From NCBI GenBank assembly GCA_016195915.1, contig JACPYS010000038.1, positions 62,001 to 126,000 on the forward strand: DNA of 64,000 nucleotides, written 5' to 3'. This stretch comes from Betaproteobacteria bacterium (GTDB taxonomy: Bacteria; Pseudomonadota; Gammaproteobacteria; Burkholderiales; SG8-39). Shown piece after piece: positions 22,610 to 30,843 of the stretch. Below the pieces are notes generated by a model. The model saw only the letters and a program-made list of their open reading frames with translations. It was not told the DNA's origin and searched no databases. Numbering within the stretch: position 1 is the first letter of the stretch; every line of letters starts with the position of its first letter. The position numbers and the translations under genes are program-made.

Positions 22610-24184
22610 ATGGGATCGATGGAATTCGTTGTCGACGCGATCCGCCGCCACGCGCGCGCGCAGCCCGACGCCGTGGCGTACTGGACGCCGAAGCGCAGAT
22701 GGAGTTTTGCGCAGATCGAGGAGGCATCGAATCGCATCGCGCAAGGGTTGCTCGCGCTCGGCCTCCGCAAGGGTGAGCGCATCGCCTGTCTGACGAAGCA
22801 CACGGTCGAATGCGTGCTCCTCACGCTGGCCGGCAACAAGACCGGCGCGGTGTGCATGCCGGTGAACTGGCGGCTTGCGCCGCTCGAGATCGAGTATGTG
22901 CTCAAGGATGGAGCGGCGCGCTTGCTCGTGGCGGACGCCGCGTTCGCGCCGGCGGTGCGCGCAATCACGGTGCCCAGCCTCGCGCTGACCCTGTCGACCG
23001 ATCAGGCGCTCGACGGTCTGCGGACTCTTGCCGAGTGGTACACGGCGTTCGAAGCCAAGGACCCGGGCCTGCCGATGGCCGAGGACGACGCGGCGCTGCA
23101 GCTCTACTCCTCGGGAACGACCGGTCTGCCCAAGGGCGTCGAGCTCACGCATCGCAACATCTCGGCGAGCATGATCGACGCCACGCCGCAGGCAATCGAC
23201 TATCGCGGCCCGCCCGATGTGTTTCTCAACGTGCTGCCGACCTACCACATCGCGGGCGTCGGCGTGGCGCTGCTCACCGCGTCGATGGGCGGCTACAGCG
23301 TCATTTACCCGGAATTCGACCCCGTCAAGGTGATCGGCGCGATCGGCGAGCACCGCGTGACGCACAGCTTCCTCGTCCCCGCGATGATTCAGTTCATGCT
23401 GCAGGCACCGGGGGCGGACCGGGGCGATTACGCGTCGCTCAAGGCGATCTCCTACGGCGCCTCGCCGATTTCGGAGCAGGTGCTCCTCGAGGCGATGCGT
23501 ACCTTCAAGTGCAATTTCATCCAGGTCTACGGCCTGACGGAAACGACGGGTGCCGTCACCTTCCTGCCGCCCGAGGATCACGACGGCCCGAACAGGCACC
23601 TGCTGCGCTCGGCCGGTCGAGCGATGCTCAATGTCGAGCTGCGCGTCGTCGATCTTGCGACCGGCGCCGACGCATCGCCGGGCCAGGTCGGCGAGGTCTG
23701 GATCCGCACGCCGCAGAACATGAAAGGCTATTGGGCGAACGCCGGGGCTACCGCGAACGCGTTCGTAGAGCGCGATGCGACGGGCCGGGGCTGGTTCCGC
23801 TCCGGCGACGCGGGATACCTGCGCGACGGTTACCTGTTCCTGCACGACCGCATCAAGGACATGATCCTGTCCGGCGCAGAAAACATTTATCCCGCGGAGG
23901 TCGAGAACGCGCTCATGCAGCACCCGGCCGTCGCGGACAGCGCGGTGATCGGCGTGCCCGACGAGCAGTGGGGCGAAGCGGTCAAGGCCTGCGTGGTGCT
24001 CAAACCCGGCGCGGAGGTGAGCGCGGGCGAAATCATCGAGTTCCTGCGCGCGCGCATTGCGCACTACAAGTGCCCGAAATCGGTCGATTTCCTCGAGGCG
24101 ATCCCGCGCAATCCGACCGGCAAGATCCTCAAGCGCGTGCTGCGAGAACCTTACTGGAAGGGACGCGATCGCCGTGTCAATTGA
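22610..24184 (+). CDS. Acyl-CoA ligase (AMP-forming, fatty-acid/carboxylate type)
   Basis: ATG at 22610, after GGAGGGGG, gives 524 residues. ANL-superfamily motifs are in order: LQLYSSGTTGLPKGVELTHR (phosphate loop), YGLTETTGAVTFLP, GWFRSGDAGYLRDGYLFLHD, RIKDMILSGAENIYPAEVEN, and the C-terminal lysine motif NPTGKILKRVLRE. It activates a carboxylic acid to its CoA ester with ATP. It heads a run of genes for a lyase, a Bug receptor and a LeuCD-like hydratase, so a short organic acid is a likelier substrate than a long-chain fatty acid (inference). It starts 80 bases after the HEPN-MNT copy A edge. Confidence 0.88.
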   Translation: MGSMEFVVDAIRRHARAQPDAVAYWTPKRRWSFAQIEEASNRIAQGLLALGLRKGERIACLTKHTVECVLLTLAGNKTGAVCMPVNWRLAPLEIEYVLKDGAARLLVADAAFAPAVRAITVPSLALTLSTDQALDGLRTLAEWYTAFEAKDPGLPMAEDDAALQLYSSGTTGLPKGVELTHRNISASMIDATPQAIDYRGPPDVFLNVLPTYHIAGVGVALLTASMGGYSVIYPEFDPVKVIGAIGEHRVTHSFLVPAMIQFMLQAPGADRGDYASLKAISYGASPISEQVLLEAMRTFKCNFIQVYGLTETTGAVTFLPPEDHDGPNRHLLRSAGRAMLNVELRVVDLATGADASPGQVGEVWIRTPQNMKGYWANAGATANAFVERDATGRGWFRSGDAGYLRDGYLFLHDRIKDMILSGAENIYPAEVENALMQHPAVADSAVIGVPDEQWGEAVKACVVLKPGAEVSAGEIIEFLRARIAHYKCPKSVDFLEAIPRNPTGKILKRVLREPYWKGRDRRVN

Positions 24185-24257
24185 CACGACGCGCTATGGC
24201 GCGATCGTCTCGGACTATGATGCGCCCACTTCACATCGAGGCGACAGACCCTTCCCC

Positions 24258-25127
24258 ATGGACCGACAACTCACCGACCGACTCCGCCACCTTATGATCC
24301 CCGGTGCGGGGCTGCTCATTCCCGGTGCGGCCAACGCTCTGGCGGCGCGCATTGCCCAGAACGCGGGATTCCAGGCGGTACTCCTCACCGGCGCAGGGCT
24401 CGCCAACAGCTACCTGGGCGTTCCCGACATCGGCCTCACCACCGCGACCGAAGTGGCGGAGAACATCGCCGCAATGCGCGAGGCCACCAACATCCCGATC
24501 ATCGCCGATGCCGACACGGGATTCGGCAACGCGCTCAACGTGCGCCGCACCGTGCGCCTGTTCGAGCGCGCCGGGGCGAACGCGTTGCAGCTCGAGGACC
24601 AGGTGTTTCCCAAGCGCTGCGGTCACTTCGAGGGCAAGCAGGTGATCCCCACGCGGGAGATGGTGCAGAAGATCAAGGCGGCCGTGGACGCGCGGCAGAA
24701 CGGCGTGCTGATTCTTGCGCGCACCGACGCGCGCGCGGTCGAGGGCCTCACGTCCGCGCTGGAGCGCATGCACGCCTATCGGGATGCCGGAGCGGATCTC
24801 ATGTTCGTCGAGGCCCCCACCAGCGCCGCCGAGCTTGCGCAGATTCCGCAGCAACTGCCGGGGCCGCACATGTGCAACATGGTGTTCGGCGGCAAGACGC
24901 CGCTGCAATCGCGCGAAGAGTTGGCGCGCATGGGCTACGCGGGGGTTTGCTACGCGAATGCCGCGTTGCAGGCGGCGATGCTCGCGATGAAGAACGTGCT
25001 CGAATACCTGCACCAGAACGGCTCGCTCGAGGGTATCGAAGCCGCGGTCATCCCGTTCCTCGAGCGGCAGAAGATGGTCGATCATGCGGCCTATATCGAA
25101 CTCGAGAAGCGCTATGCGGGCGCGTGA
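24258..25127 (+). CDS. Isocitrate lyase/PEP mutase-family carbon-carbon lyase
   Basis: A 289-residue protein with the family's metal and catalytic segments: IIADADTGFGNALNVRRTVR, LQLEDQVFPKRCGHFEGKQV (KRCGH catalytic loop as in methylisocitrate and dimethylmalate lyases), LILARTDARAVEGLTSALER and DLMFVEAPTSAAEL. Members split 2-methylisocitrate, 2,3-dimethylmalate or oxaloacetate-type substrates into pyruvate/glyoxylate plus an acid. FPKRCGHFEGK is nearer the dimethylmalate/oxaloacetate-type enzymes than PrpB as far as I recall. The hydratase genes downstream support a substituted malate substrate. Confidence 0.85.
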   Translation: MDRQLTDRLRHLMIPGAGLLIPGAANALAARIAQNAGFQAVLLTGAGLANSYLGVPDIGLTTATEVAENIAAMREATNIPIIADADTGFGNALNVRRTVRLFERAGANALQLEDQVFPKRCGHFEGKQVIPTREMVQKIKAAVDARQNGVLILARTDARAVEGLTSALERMHAYRDAGADLMFVEAPTSAAELAQIPQQLPGPHMCNMVFGGKTPLQSREELARMGYAGVCYANAALQAAMLAMKNVLEYLHQNGSLEGIEAAVIPFLERQKMVDHAAYIELEKRYAGA

Positions 25128-26117
25128 ATGGCGCGCAGCGTGAGGCGCCGCGGCTTTTTGCTTGGGCTTGCCGCCGCGACGCTGGTTGCGGGGCCGCTGG
25201 CGCCGGCTGCGCGCGCGCAGCAGAAGTTCCCGAGTCGGCCGATGCGGTTCGTCGTGCCCTTCGCGCCGGGAGGCGGGGGTGACGTCGTCGCCCGAATCCT
25301 CGCGGCGCGGCTCTCCGATCGCTTCGGCACGCCGATCGTCGTCGAGAATCGCACCGGTGCCGGGGGTTCCATCGGCGCGGATTACGTTCTCAAATCGCCG
25401 CCGGACGGCTATACCCTGCTCAACATGTCGAGCACGTATCCGATCCAGGCTGCGGTGAGCAAGCTGCCGTTCGATCCCGTCAACGACATGCAGCCGATCG
25501 TCATGGTCTCGCGCGATCCCGCGGGGGTCGCAGTGCGTCCCGGCTCGCCGATCCAATCGCTCAACGACCTACTCGTCCAGGCGCAGAAGGATCCCGGCAA
25601 GCTCAGCTACGGCTCCGCCGGGATCGGTTCGATCGCACACCTCGGCGTGGAGGAACTGGCCTACCAAATGGGGATCCGCCTCTCGCACGTGCCCTACAAG
25701 GGCACGTCACAGGCCTTCAACGACCTGATCGGCAACACCCTGGATCTGATGCTGACCAGCACGACGTTCGCCGCCAACTACGTCCGCTCTGGACGCATGC
25801 GCGTCCTGGCCGTCGCCGGCAACCAGCGCAGCGCGCGCATGCCCGATGTGCCGACCTTCGCGGAACTGGGATATCCCGGCTATCAGGTGTTCGACTGGAA
25901 AGCGGTTGCCGGCCCGAAGGGAATTCCGCCGGACGTCGTGGCCACGCTGAACGCGGCGCTCAACGCGGTGTTGAGGGAGCGCTCAGTCGCCGAGCGCTTC
26001 GAATCCGAGGGTTCGGTGGTGATCGGCGGCTCGCCCGAGGATATGCTCGCGACCATCAAGGCGGACATCGAGCGCTGGAAGACCGTCGTAGAGAAGGCAA
26101 AGGTGAAGATCGAATGA
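25128..26117 (+). CDS. Bug/TctC-family periplasmic solute-binding protein
   Basis: The ATG follows the previous stop without a gap. The 329 residues start with an Arg-rich leader (ARSVRRRGFLLGLAAATLVA) that may be Tat-type. Family segments: SRPMRFVVPFAPGGGGDVVA, GTPIVVENRTGAGGSIGADY, LKSPPDGYTLLNMSSTYPI, HVPYKGTSQAFNDLIGNTLD and MPDVPTFAELGYPGYQVFDW. It binds a carboxylate in the periplasm. Lying between the lyase and hydratase genes with a 4-base overlap to the latter, it probably captures their substrate. No TctAB partners are present. Confidence 0.9.
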   Translation: MARSVRRRGFLLGLAAATLVAGPLAPAARAQQKFPSRPMRFVVPFAPGGGGDVVARILAARLSDRFGTPIVVENRTGAGGSIGADYVLKSPPDGYTLLNMSSTYPIQAAVSKLPFDPVNDMQPIVMVSRDPAGVAVRPGSPIQSLNDLLVQAQKDPGKLSYGSAGIGSIAHLGVEELAYQMGIRLSHVPYKGTSQAFNDLIGNTLDLMLTSTTFAANYVRSGRMRVLAVAGNQRSARMPDVPTFAELGYPGYQVFDWKAVAGPKGIPPDVVATLNAALNAVLRERSVAERFESEGSVVIGGSPEDMLATIKADIERWKTVVEKAKVKIE

Positions 26118-27535
26118 CGGCTCAAGTTGCAGGAACGCGGACCTTCTTCGACAAGGTCTGGGACGACCATGTCGCTTTGCGGTTGCAGCACGGCGCGGAC
26201 CTCCTGCAGATCGATCGGCTGGTGCTGCACGAGTTGAGCGGCAGCCAGGCGGTGCGCGCGCTCGCGGACGCGGGCCGCGAGCCCATGAGTCGCGGCCAGG
26301 TTTTCACCATCATCGAGCATCTCATCAGCACGCGCCCGGGCCGCGGCCCGAACGACTCGGTGTCGGCGAGCGGGCCGTCGATGATCGGCACGACGCGCGA
26401 CGCCTCGCGCCGCTACGGCTTTCACTTCATCGATTACGACGACCCGCGCCAGGGCATCGCGCACGTGGTGGCGCCGGAACTGGCGATCGCCTTCCCCGGC
26501 GCGACGCTCGTGTGCTGCGACAGCCATACCTCGACCGTGGGCGGCGTGGGGGCCCTCGCGTTTGGCATCGGTGCGTCCGAGGCCGAGCATGTCCTGGCGA
26601 CGCAAACCCTCATGCAGAGCCGGCCCAGGACGATGCGCGTCGATTTCGATGGCACGCTGCCGGCCGGCGTTTACGCGAAGGACATGATCCTCTCCCTGAT
26701 CGGCGCCATCGGCGCCAACGCAGGCATCGGCTATGCGGTGGAATATGCCGGCACGGCCGTGCGCGCGCTCTCCGTAGAGGGACGGCTGACGCTATGCAAC
26801 ATGTCGATCGAGTTTTCCGCGAAATACGGATTCGTGCCGCCGGATGACACGACGCTGGAATTCCTCGTGGGCCGGCAGTTCGCGCCGAAGGGGGCGGCCT
26901 GGGATGCAGCCGCCGCTTACTGGCGCACCCTGCCTTCGGACGCGGGTGCGGTCTTCGATCGGAAAGTGGCGCTCGATTGCAGCGCGCTCGAGCCGCAGGT
27001 GACCTGGGGCATCAGCCCGCAGCAAGTCGGCGCCATCGGCGCACGCGTTCCCGAACCCCAGGAGGCCGGCGACGCGGAGTCACGCTTGCTCGCCGAGCGA
27101 GCGCTCGAGTACATGCGCCTTGCCCCGGGCACGCCGCTGCTGGGCTTGCCGGTGGACGCGGTGTACGTCGGCTCGTGCACGAACGCGCGACTCTCAGATC
27201 TCAGGGCCGCCGCCGCCGTACTGAAAGGCCGCAAAGTGAAGCCCGGTCTGCAGGCGATCTGCGTGCCCGGTTCGACCCCGGTCAAGTGCGCGGCCGAGGC
27301 CGAAGGCATCGATCGCATCTTCCGCGAGGCCGGGTTCGAATGGCATGAGTCGGCCTGCGGACTGTGCGGCAACATCGGCGACAACCGCTTCGCGGACTTG
27401 CGCGTGATCAGCACGACCAACCGCAATTTCGAAGGGCGCCAGGGGCCGAAGACGCGCACCCACCTGGCCAGTCCAGCGACGGTCGCGGCCTCGGCGATCG
27501 AAGGCTGCATCGCCGATCCGAGAAGGTATCTTTGA
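26114..27535 (+). CDS. LeuC-like aconitase-family hydratase, large subunit
   Basis: A 473-residue large subunit with three cluster cysteines: Cys355 (VYVGSCTNARLSDLRAAAAV), Cys415 and Cys418 (HESACGLCGNIG). Also visible are KVWDDHVALRLQHGADLLQI at the start, TLVCCDSHTSTVGGVGALAF, and FGIGASEAEHVLATQTL. It binds a [4Fe-4S] cluster and, with the LeuD-like subunit, moves or adds water across a double bond. Leucine biosynthesis is one option, but the neighbours (lyase, CoA ligase, receptor) fit a catabolic hydratase such as dimethylmaleate or citraconate hydratase better. The start overlaps the receptor gene by four bases. Confidence 0.88.
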   Translation: MTAQVAGTRTFFDKVWDDHVALRLQHGADLLQIDRLVLHELSGSQAVRALADAGREPMSRGQVFTIIEHLISTRPGRGPNDSVSASGPSMIGTTRDASRRYGFHFIDYDDPRQGIAHVVAPELAIAFPGATLVCCDSHTSTVGGVGALAFGIGASEAEHVLATQTLMQSRPRTMRVDFDGTLPAGVYAKDMILSLIGAIGANAGIGYAVEYAGTAVRALSVEGRLTLCNMSIEFSAKYGFVPPDDTTLEFLVGRQFAPKGAAWDAAAAYWRTLPSDAGAVFDRKVALDCSALEPQVTWGISPQQVGAIGARVPEPQEAGDAESRLLAERALEYMRLAPGTPLLGLPVDAVYVGSCTNARLSDLRAAAAVLKGRKVKPGLQAICVPGSTPVKCAAEAEGIDRIFREAGFEWHESACGLCGNIGDNRFADLRVISTTNRNFEGRQGPKTRTHLASPATVAASAIEGCIADPRRYL

Positions 27536-28155
27536 TGGAATCCCTCGTAAGGGTCACGGGAATCGCCGCGCCGATGATGCGGATCAACATCGACACCGAC
27601 CAGATCATTCCGGCGCTCTACCTCGGCGGGACCGACGCCAAAGGCTACGGCAAGCATCTGTTTGCAGGCTGGCGGTTCCTGCCCGACGGCAGCCCGGATC
27701 CGGCCTTCATTCTCAACCGGGAGCCCTACACGCGCGCCCGGGTGCTGCTTGCCGAGCGCAACTTCGGCTGCGGATCCTCGCGCGAACGCGCCCCGAAGGC
27801 GCTGCGCGAGTTCGGCATTCGTGCCGTCATCGCGCCCTCGTTCGGCGGGATCTTCTTCAACAACTGCTACCGCAACGGCATTGCGCCCGTGGAACTGCCG
27901 ATCGACGCGGTGCGTGCGATCGTCGCCGAGGTCGAGGCGGCGCAGGGCCAGGCCGAGGTGAGCGTAGATCTCGAGGCGAAGACGGTCGTCTCACCCGGCG
28001 GCGCTCGCTATGCCTTCGACGCGCCCGAAACGCTGCGCCAGATGCTGCTGCAAGGCGTGGACGAAATCGCCCTCACGCTCGGGCGCATGCCGGAAATCGA
28101 CTCGTATCGCGCGCGCGACCGCCAGCGCCGTCCCTGGGCGTATTCGCCGGATTGA
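27535..28155 (+). CDS. LeuD-like aconitase-family hydratase, small subunit
   Basis: Start ATG overlaps the LeuC-like stop (TGATG), giving 206 residues. Small-subunit features: APMMRINIDTDQIIPALYLG, RVLLAERNFGCGSSRERAPK (substrate Ser/Arg loop), FGIRAVIAPSFGGIFFNNCY and RNGIAPVELP. It forms the swivelling domain that completes the active site. The length matches LeuD. As with the large subunit, the context suggests breakdown of a substituted maleate or malate more than leucine synthesis (inference). Confidence 0.88.
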   Translation: MESLVRVTGIAAPMMRINIDTDQIIPALYLGGTDAKGYGKHLFAGWRFLPDGSPDPAFILNREPYTRARVLLAERNFGCGSSRERAPKALREFGIRAVIAPSFGGIFFNNCYRNGIAPVELPIDAVRAIVAEVEAAQGQAEVSVDLEAKTVVSPGGARYAFDAPETLRQMLLQGVDEIALTLGRMPEIDSYRARDRQRRPWAYSPD

Positions 28156-28182
28156 GCGCGACGCCGAAAGGCGGTTGCCCCG

Positions 28183-28662
28183 TCAGGGAGCGATGTAGGC
28201 GTATCCCTGCTGCTGGTAGGCGCCGAGCGCGATCCAGCCATTGGGCACGAGTTTCACTTCCTGCATCAGGTCCGCGGGCTTGAGCTTGCGGTCCGCGAGC
28301 GGGAGGTTGCACTGCTCGAGCCCCTGGACGCCGGGGGCCTTCTTCATTTCCCGCAGCTTCGCGGCGACCTTGAGCGCGTCGGCCCGCTCCGTTTCTTTCA
28401 CCGCCCCGAGGTTGGTCTGCGTGAAGAACGAGGCATTGCCGCGGAAGGTCATCACGATCTTGGGCGTCACCCCGCTCTCGATCAGTTGCTTGCGGGTGAC
28501 GTCCACGTTGTTCAGCTTGTTCAGGAGCACGACGGGGTTGGCGTCGGTGAAGTCGAAGGCGAGTTTCATCTCCTTCGAACCACCGGCCATCTCCGTGCCG
28601 GTCGTCGCGCAGCCCGCGAGGGTCAACGCGGCCATGGTAGCTAAAAGGGATCGGGTCCTCAT
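28183..28662 (-). CDS. DsrE-like lipoprotein
   Basis: A 159-residue protein with a lipobox at LTLAGCATTG (Cys18). The mature part has the layout of periplasmic DsrE/F-like proteins: KLAFDFTDANPVVLLNKLNN (strand and helix), a middle ADALKVAAKLREM helix, GVQGLEQCNLPLADRKLKPA with the single Cys at the position used in that family, and VKLVPNGWIALGAYQQQGYA at the end. Function is not known. It converges on the LeuD-like gene. Confidence 0.65.
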   Translation of the reverse strand: MRTRSLLATMAALTLAGCATTGTEMAGGSKEMKLAFDFTDANPVVLLNKLNNVDVTRKQLIESGVTPKIVMTFRGNASFFTQTNLGAVKETERADALKVAAKLREMKKAPGVQGLEQCNLPLADRKLKPADLMQEVKLVPNGWIALGAYQQQGYAYIAP

Positions 28663-28810
28663 GCGGTTCTCCTCGGTTGGGGGGTAGCGGGATCAGATTA
28701 CTCCTGACGGACAGGCAAAGCTATCCGCCGCTCGCGACAAGCGGGGGCAAGCGCTGCACAATTGATCCTCCTTCCAGCCTTTCGCGCTCCAGCCGCGGCC
28801 AGGAGAAGCC

Positions 28811-29701
28811 ATGATCACCGGATTCACCAACACCCGCATCACCGTCGCCGACGACGTTTCCCTCTCGGTGCACACCGCAGGCCATGGTCCGGCCGTCTTG
28901 CTCCTGCACGGCTATCCGCAAACGCATTACATCTGGCGTCATCTCGGTCCGCGATTGGCCGACCGATTTGCCGTCGTGGCACTGGATTTGAAAGGCTATG
29001 GCGCAAGCGATGCGCCGCCCGCGACGCCTGATTCATCGAACTACTCGAAACGGGTGATGGCCGCTGAATGCGTCGCGGTGATGCGCTCGCTTGGCCACGA
29101 CCGATTTTCCGTGATCGGACACGATCGCGGCGGGCGCGTCGCCTATCGACTCGCATTCGATGATGCCGAACGCGTTGCAAAGATTGTTACCCTGGACATC
29201 ATCCCGACCGGTGCAATGTGGGACGCCACGAACAAGACCTCGGCGATCAACGGATTCCACTGGGCGTTTCTCGCGCAACCGGCGCCCTTCCCCGAACGAC
29301 TGATCGCTGCGGATCCGGACTATTTTCTGCGCACGCTCACAGGCAAATGGGCGCTCGACCTCGAGCGTATCGGCGAAGAGGCGATCGGCGAGTACTGCCG
29401 CGCGTTCCGCCGCCCCGAGGTGATTGCCGCCACCTGCGCCGACTATCGTGCGGGCGCGACGATCGACGATTCGCTCGACCACGCTGAGCTCGATGCCGGT
29501 CGCAGGATTGCAGCGCCACTGCTGGCGATCTGGTCTGAGCGGTTCGTTGGCACGCGGCAGACGGGCGCATCGGATCCGCTGGCGGTCTGGCGACGGTTCG
29601 CCAATGACGTGCGCGGCTTCGCGGTGAAAAGCGGGCACTTCATTCCCGAGGAAGCGCCCGAAGCGGTGCTACCCGCGATCACCGAATTCATCGGCAGTTA
29701 A
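28811..29701 (+). CDS. Alpha/beta hydrolase, haloacetate (fluoroacetate) dehalogenase-like
   Basis: A 296-residue protein. The nucleophile elbow is GHDRGGR: Asp105 instead of Ser, followed by Arg106 and Arg109, the carboxylate-binding pair of fluoroacetate dehalogenases. His150-Trp151 (FHWAFLAQPAPFPE), which form the fluoride/halide pocket, Asp129 (LDIIPTG) and the catalytic His276 (SGHFIPEEAP) are all present. The enzyme would displace halide from a 2-haloacid by water. It is the last gene before HEPN-MNT copy B. An epoxide-hydrolase role is possible but less likely given the Arg pair and HW motif. Confidence 0.85.
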   Translation: MITGFTNTRITVADDVSLSVHTAGHGPAVLLLHGYPQTHYIWRHLGPRLADRFAVVALDLKGYGASDAPPATPDSSNYSKRVMAAECVAVMRSLGHDRFSVIGHDRGGRVAYRLAFDDAERVAKIVTLDIIPTGAMWDATNKTSAINGFHWAFLAQPAPFPERLIAADPDYFLRTLTGKWALDLERIGEEAIGEYCRAFRRPEVIAATCADYRAGATIDDSLDHAELDAGRRIAAPLLAIWSERFVGTRQTGASDPLAVWRRFANDVRGFAVKSGHFIPEEAPEAVLPAITEFIGS

Positions 29702-29760
29702 AACGCGGGAAACTGGAACCCCGAGAGGAGCGAACTGCAGGTTTTCGGCTCCGGTATGCT

Positions 29761-30282
29761 TCAATCCCCGCCAGGCGCATTCCGGCGCCGCTTGCGCGGA
29801 ACCGTCGCGCGCGGCGCCATTCGGGCGAGAAACCGGCGGTACTCCCGGTTGAAGCGCTGCGTGGCGCGGACCAACCGCGCGAGGTGCTCGCGCACCCGCT
29901 CCTCCTCCAATTCGCTGGGGTAATGCGAGCGTACGACGTGCCGGAATGACAGCAACTCCCGCAGTTCATCCGACAACGCAGCGGAAATAACGGCGGGGCG
30001 CATCCCGGTTCGCGGCCGTTGCACCCGCGCGAGCAGCATCCGATGCCAGCTCTCGCCCACGACCGGATCGGCGTCGACCTGCCTCGCGATGAAGTTGAGC
30101 AGGCCTTCCATGCGGGTATAGGCCTGTGCGATCGTCTGCGCGAGCCCGGCAAGGTGCATTTCGCGAGCATGCGTGGAGAATGCGAGCGCTGGGCGGAACG
30201 CGCGTTCGCCGCGCTCGAGCGCGCGGACCACTGCCACCAACTCGTCGAGCAGCAGTCTCTGGTCAGCGAACGGGGCCGGCAC
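29761..30282 (-). CDS. HEPN-domain toxin of HEPN-MNT pair, copy B
   Basis: A 173-residue helical protein. R114-x5-H120-Y121 (SFRHVVRSHYPSEL) is the HEPN active motif; residues 71-90 (ADPVVGESWHRMLLARVQRP) and a basic tail (ATVPRKRRRNAP) match copy A. It overlaps the nucleotidyltransferase gene by 20 bases. Both copies keep all motif residues, so both may be active; most differences fall in surface-like positions. Confidence 0.75.
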   Translation of the reverse strand: MPAPFADQRLLLDELVAVVRALERGERAFRPALAFSTHAREMHLAGLAQTIAQAYTRMEGLLNFIARQVDADPVVGESWHRMLLARVQRPRTGMRPAVISAALSDELRELLSFRHVVRSHYPSELEEERVREHLARLVRATQRFNREYRRFLARMAPRATVPRKRRRNAPGGD

Positions 30283-30724
30283 GCGCCTGCCTGAGCATCA
30301 CCGTGCGCACTGCGGGCGGCAGGTTCTCGGCGAAAACGACGTCGACCGGCACGCCGTACGCGGCCGCCGCGGCGAACGCGATCTCCTCCACCTGCGCCCA
30401 GGTTCTGCCGGGATGCGCGAGGACCAGCAGATCGAGGTCGGATTGCGCATGCGCGCGACCGCTTGCCGCGGAGCCCGTCACCATCGAGTGCACGCCTGCC
30501 GAGCGCAATGCCTTGAGGCAGGCGAGCGCAGCGCGGGACAAACGATCTTCAGCCACGGGCCGGCCCGCGGGAACGCGCAGGATCGCGGCGTTGCCAGGGA
30601 TCGCCCAGCGCTCGCCGATGCGCCGCGCGCCCGGAATTTTTCCGGCAGCGAGCAGTTGCCGCACGCGCTGGGGCGTCAAGCGGTTTGCGCGCGCATATTC
30701 TGTGGAAGAAAGCCAGTCAGCCAT
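30263..30724 (-). CDS. MNT nucleotidyltransferase antitoxin with N-terminal HTH, copy B
   Basis: A 153-residue protein with an excisionase-type HTH (residues 1-45) and a minimal nucleotidyltransferase domain (G84-S85, Asp96, Asp98, Asp128). Compared with copy A the loop before the Asp pair changes from GGTHAQ to GRAHAQ. It is transcribed from the region 30725-30800, which holds several inverted repeats, and would act as antitoxin and autoregulator of the downstream HEPN gene. Confidence 0.78.
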   Translation of the reverse strand: MADWLSSTEYARANRLTPQRVRQLLAAGKIPGARRIGERWAIPGNAAILRVPAGRPVAEDRLSRAALACLKALRSAGVHSMVTGSAASGRAHAQSDLDLLVLAHPGRTWAQVEEIAFAAAAAYGVPVDVVFAENLPPAVRTVMLRQARAGPVR

Positions 30725-30746
30725 GCGCGTATTCTCCCCGGACTCT

Positions 30747-30825
30747 TGCGCTACCGCAAGATATTCTCTGCGGTAGCGCAGTACTTGACGAGTACCAGGC
30801 GCCCGCCCACCATAGCGTTACGCTA
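30747..30825. promoter_or_regulatory. Multi-dyad control region between MNT copy B and acetamidase gene
   Basis: Three inverted repeats follow each other. 30747-30780: perfect 12-base arms TGCGCTACCGCA / TGCGGTAGCGCA, 10-base spacer. 30781-30795: GTACT-TGACG-AGTAC. 30813-30825: TAGCG-TTA-CGCTA. CGCTACC or its complement recurs three times. The region separates divergent genes, so it may bind the MNT protein's HTH (inference). Confidence 0.6.
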
Positions 30826-30843
30826 CCAAGGGAGAGGGTGCCC

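Larger units (their letters stand above)
29760..30767. repeat. HEPN-MNT cassette, direct-repeat copy B
   Basis: Second ~1.0 kb copy, same orientation as 21521-22529. Its right edge lies inside a larger dyad (30747-30780); only the left arm belongs to the shared cassette. The two copies enclose 7.2 kb with the ligase-to-dehalogenase cluster. Confidence 0.85.

Noticed and set aside
26114-28155. Naming the hydratase genes leuC and leuD
   Set aside because: Family membership is clear, but the neighbours are catabolic and leuB/leuA are absent, so the leucine names could mislead.
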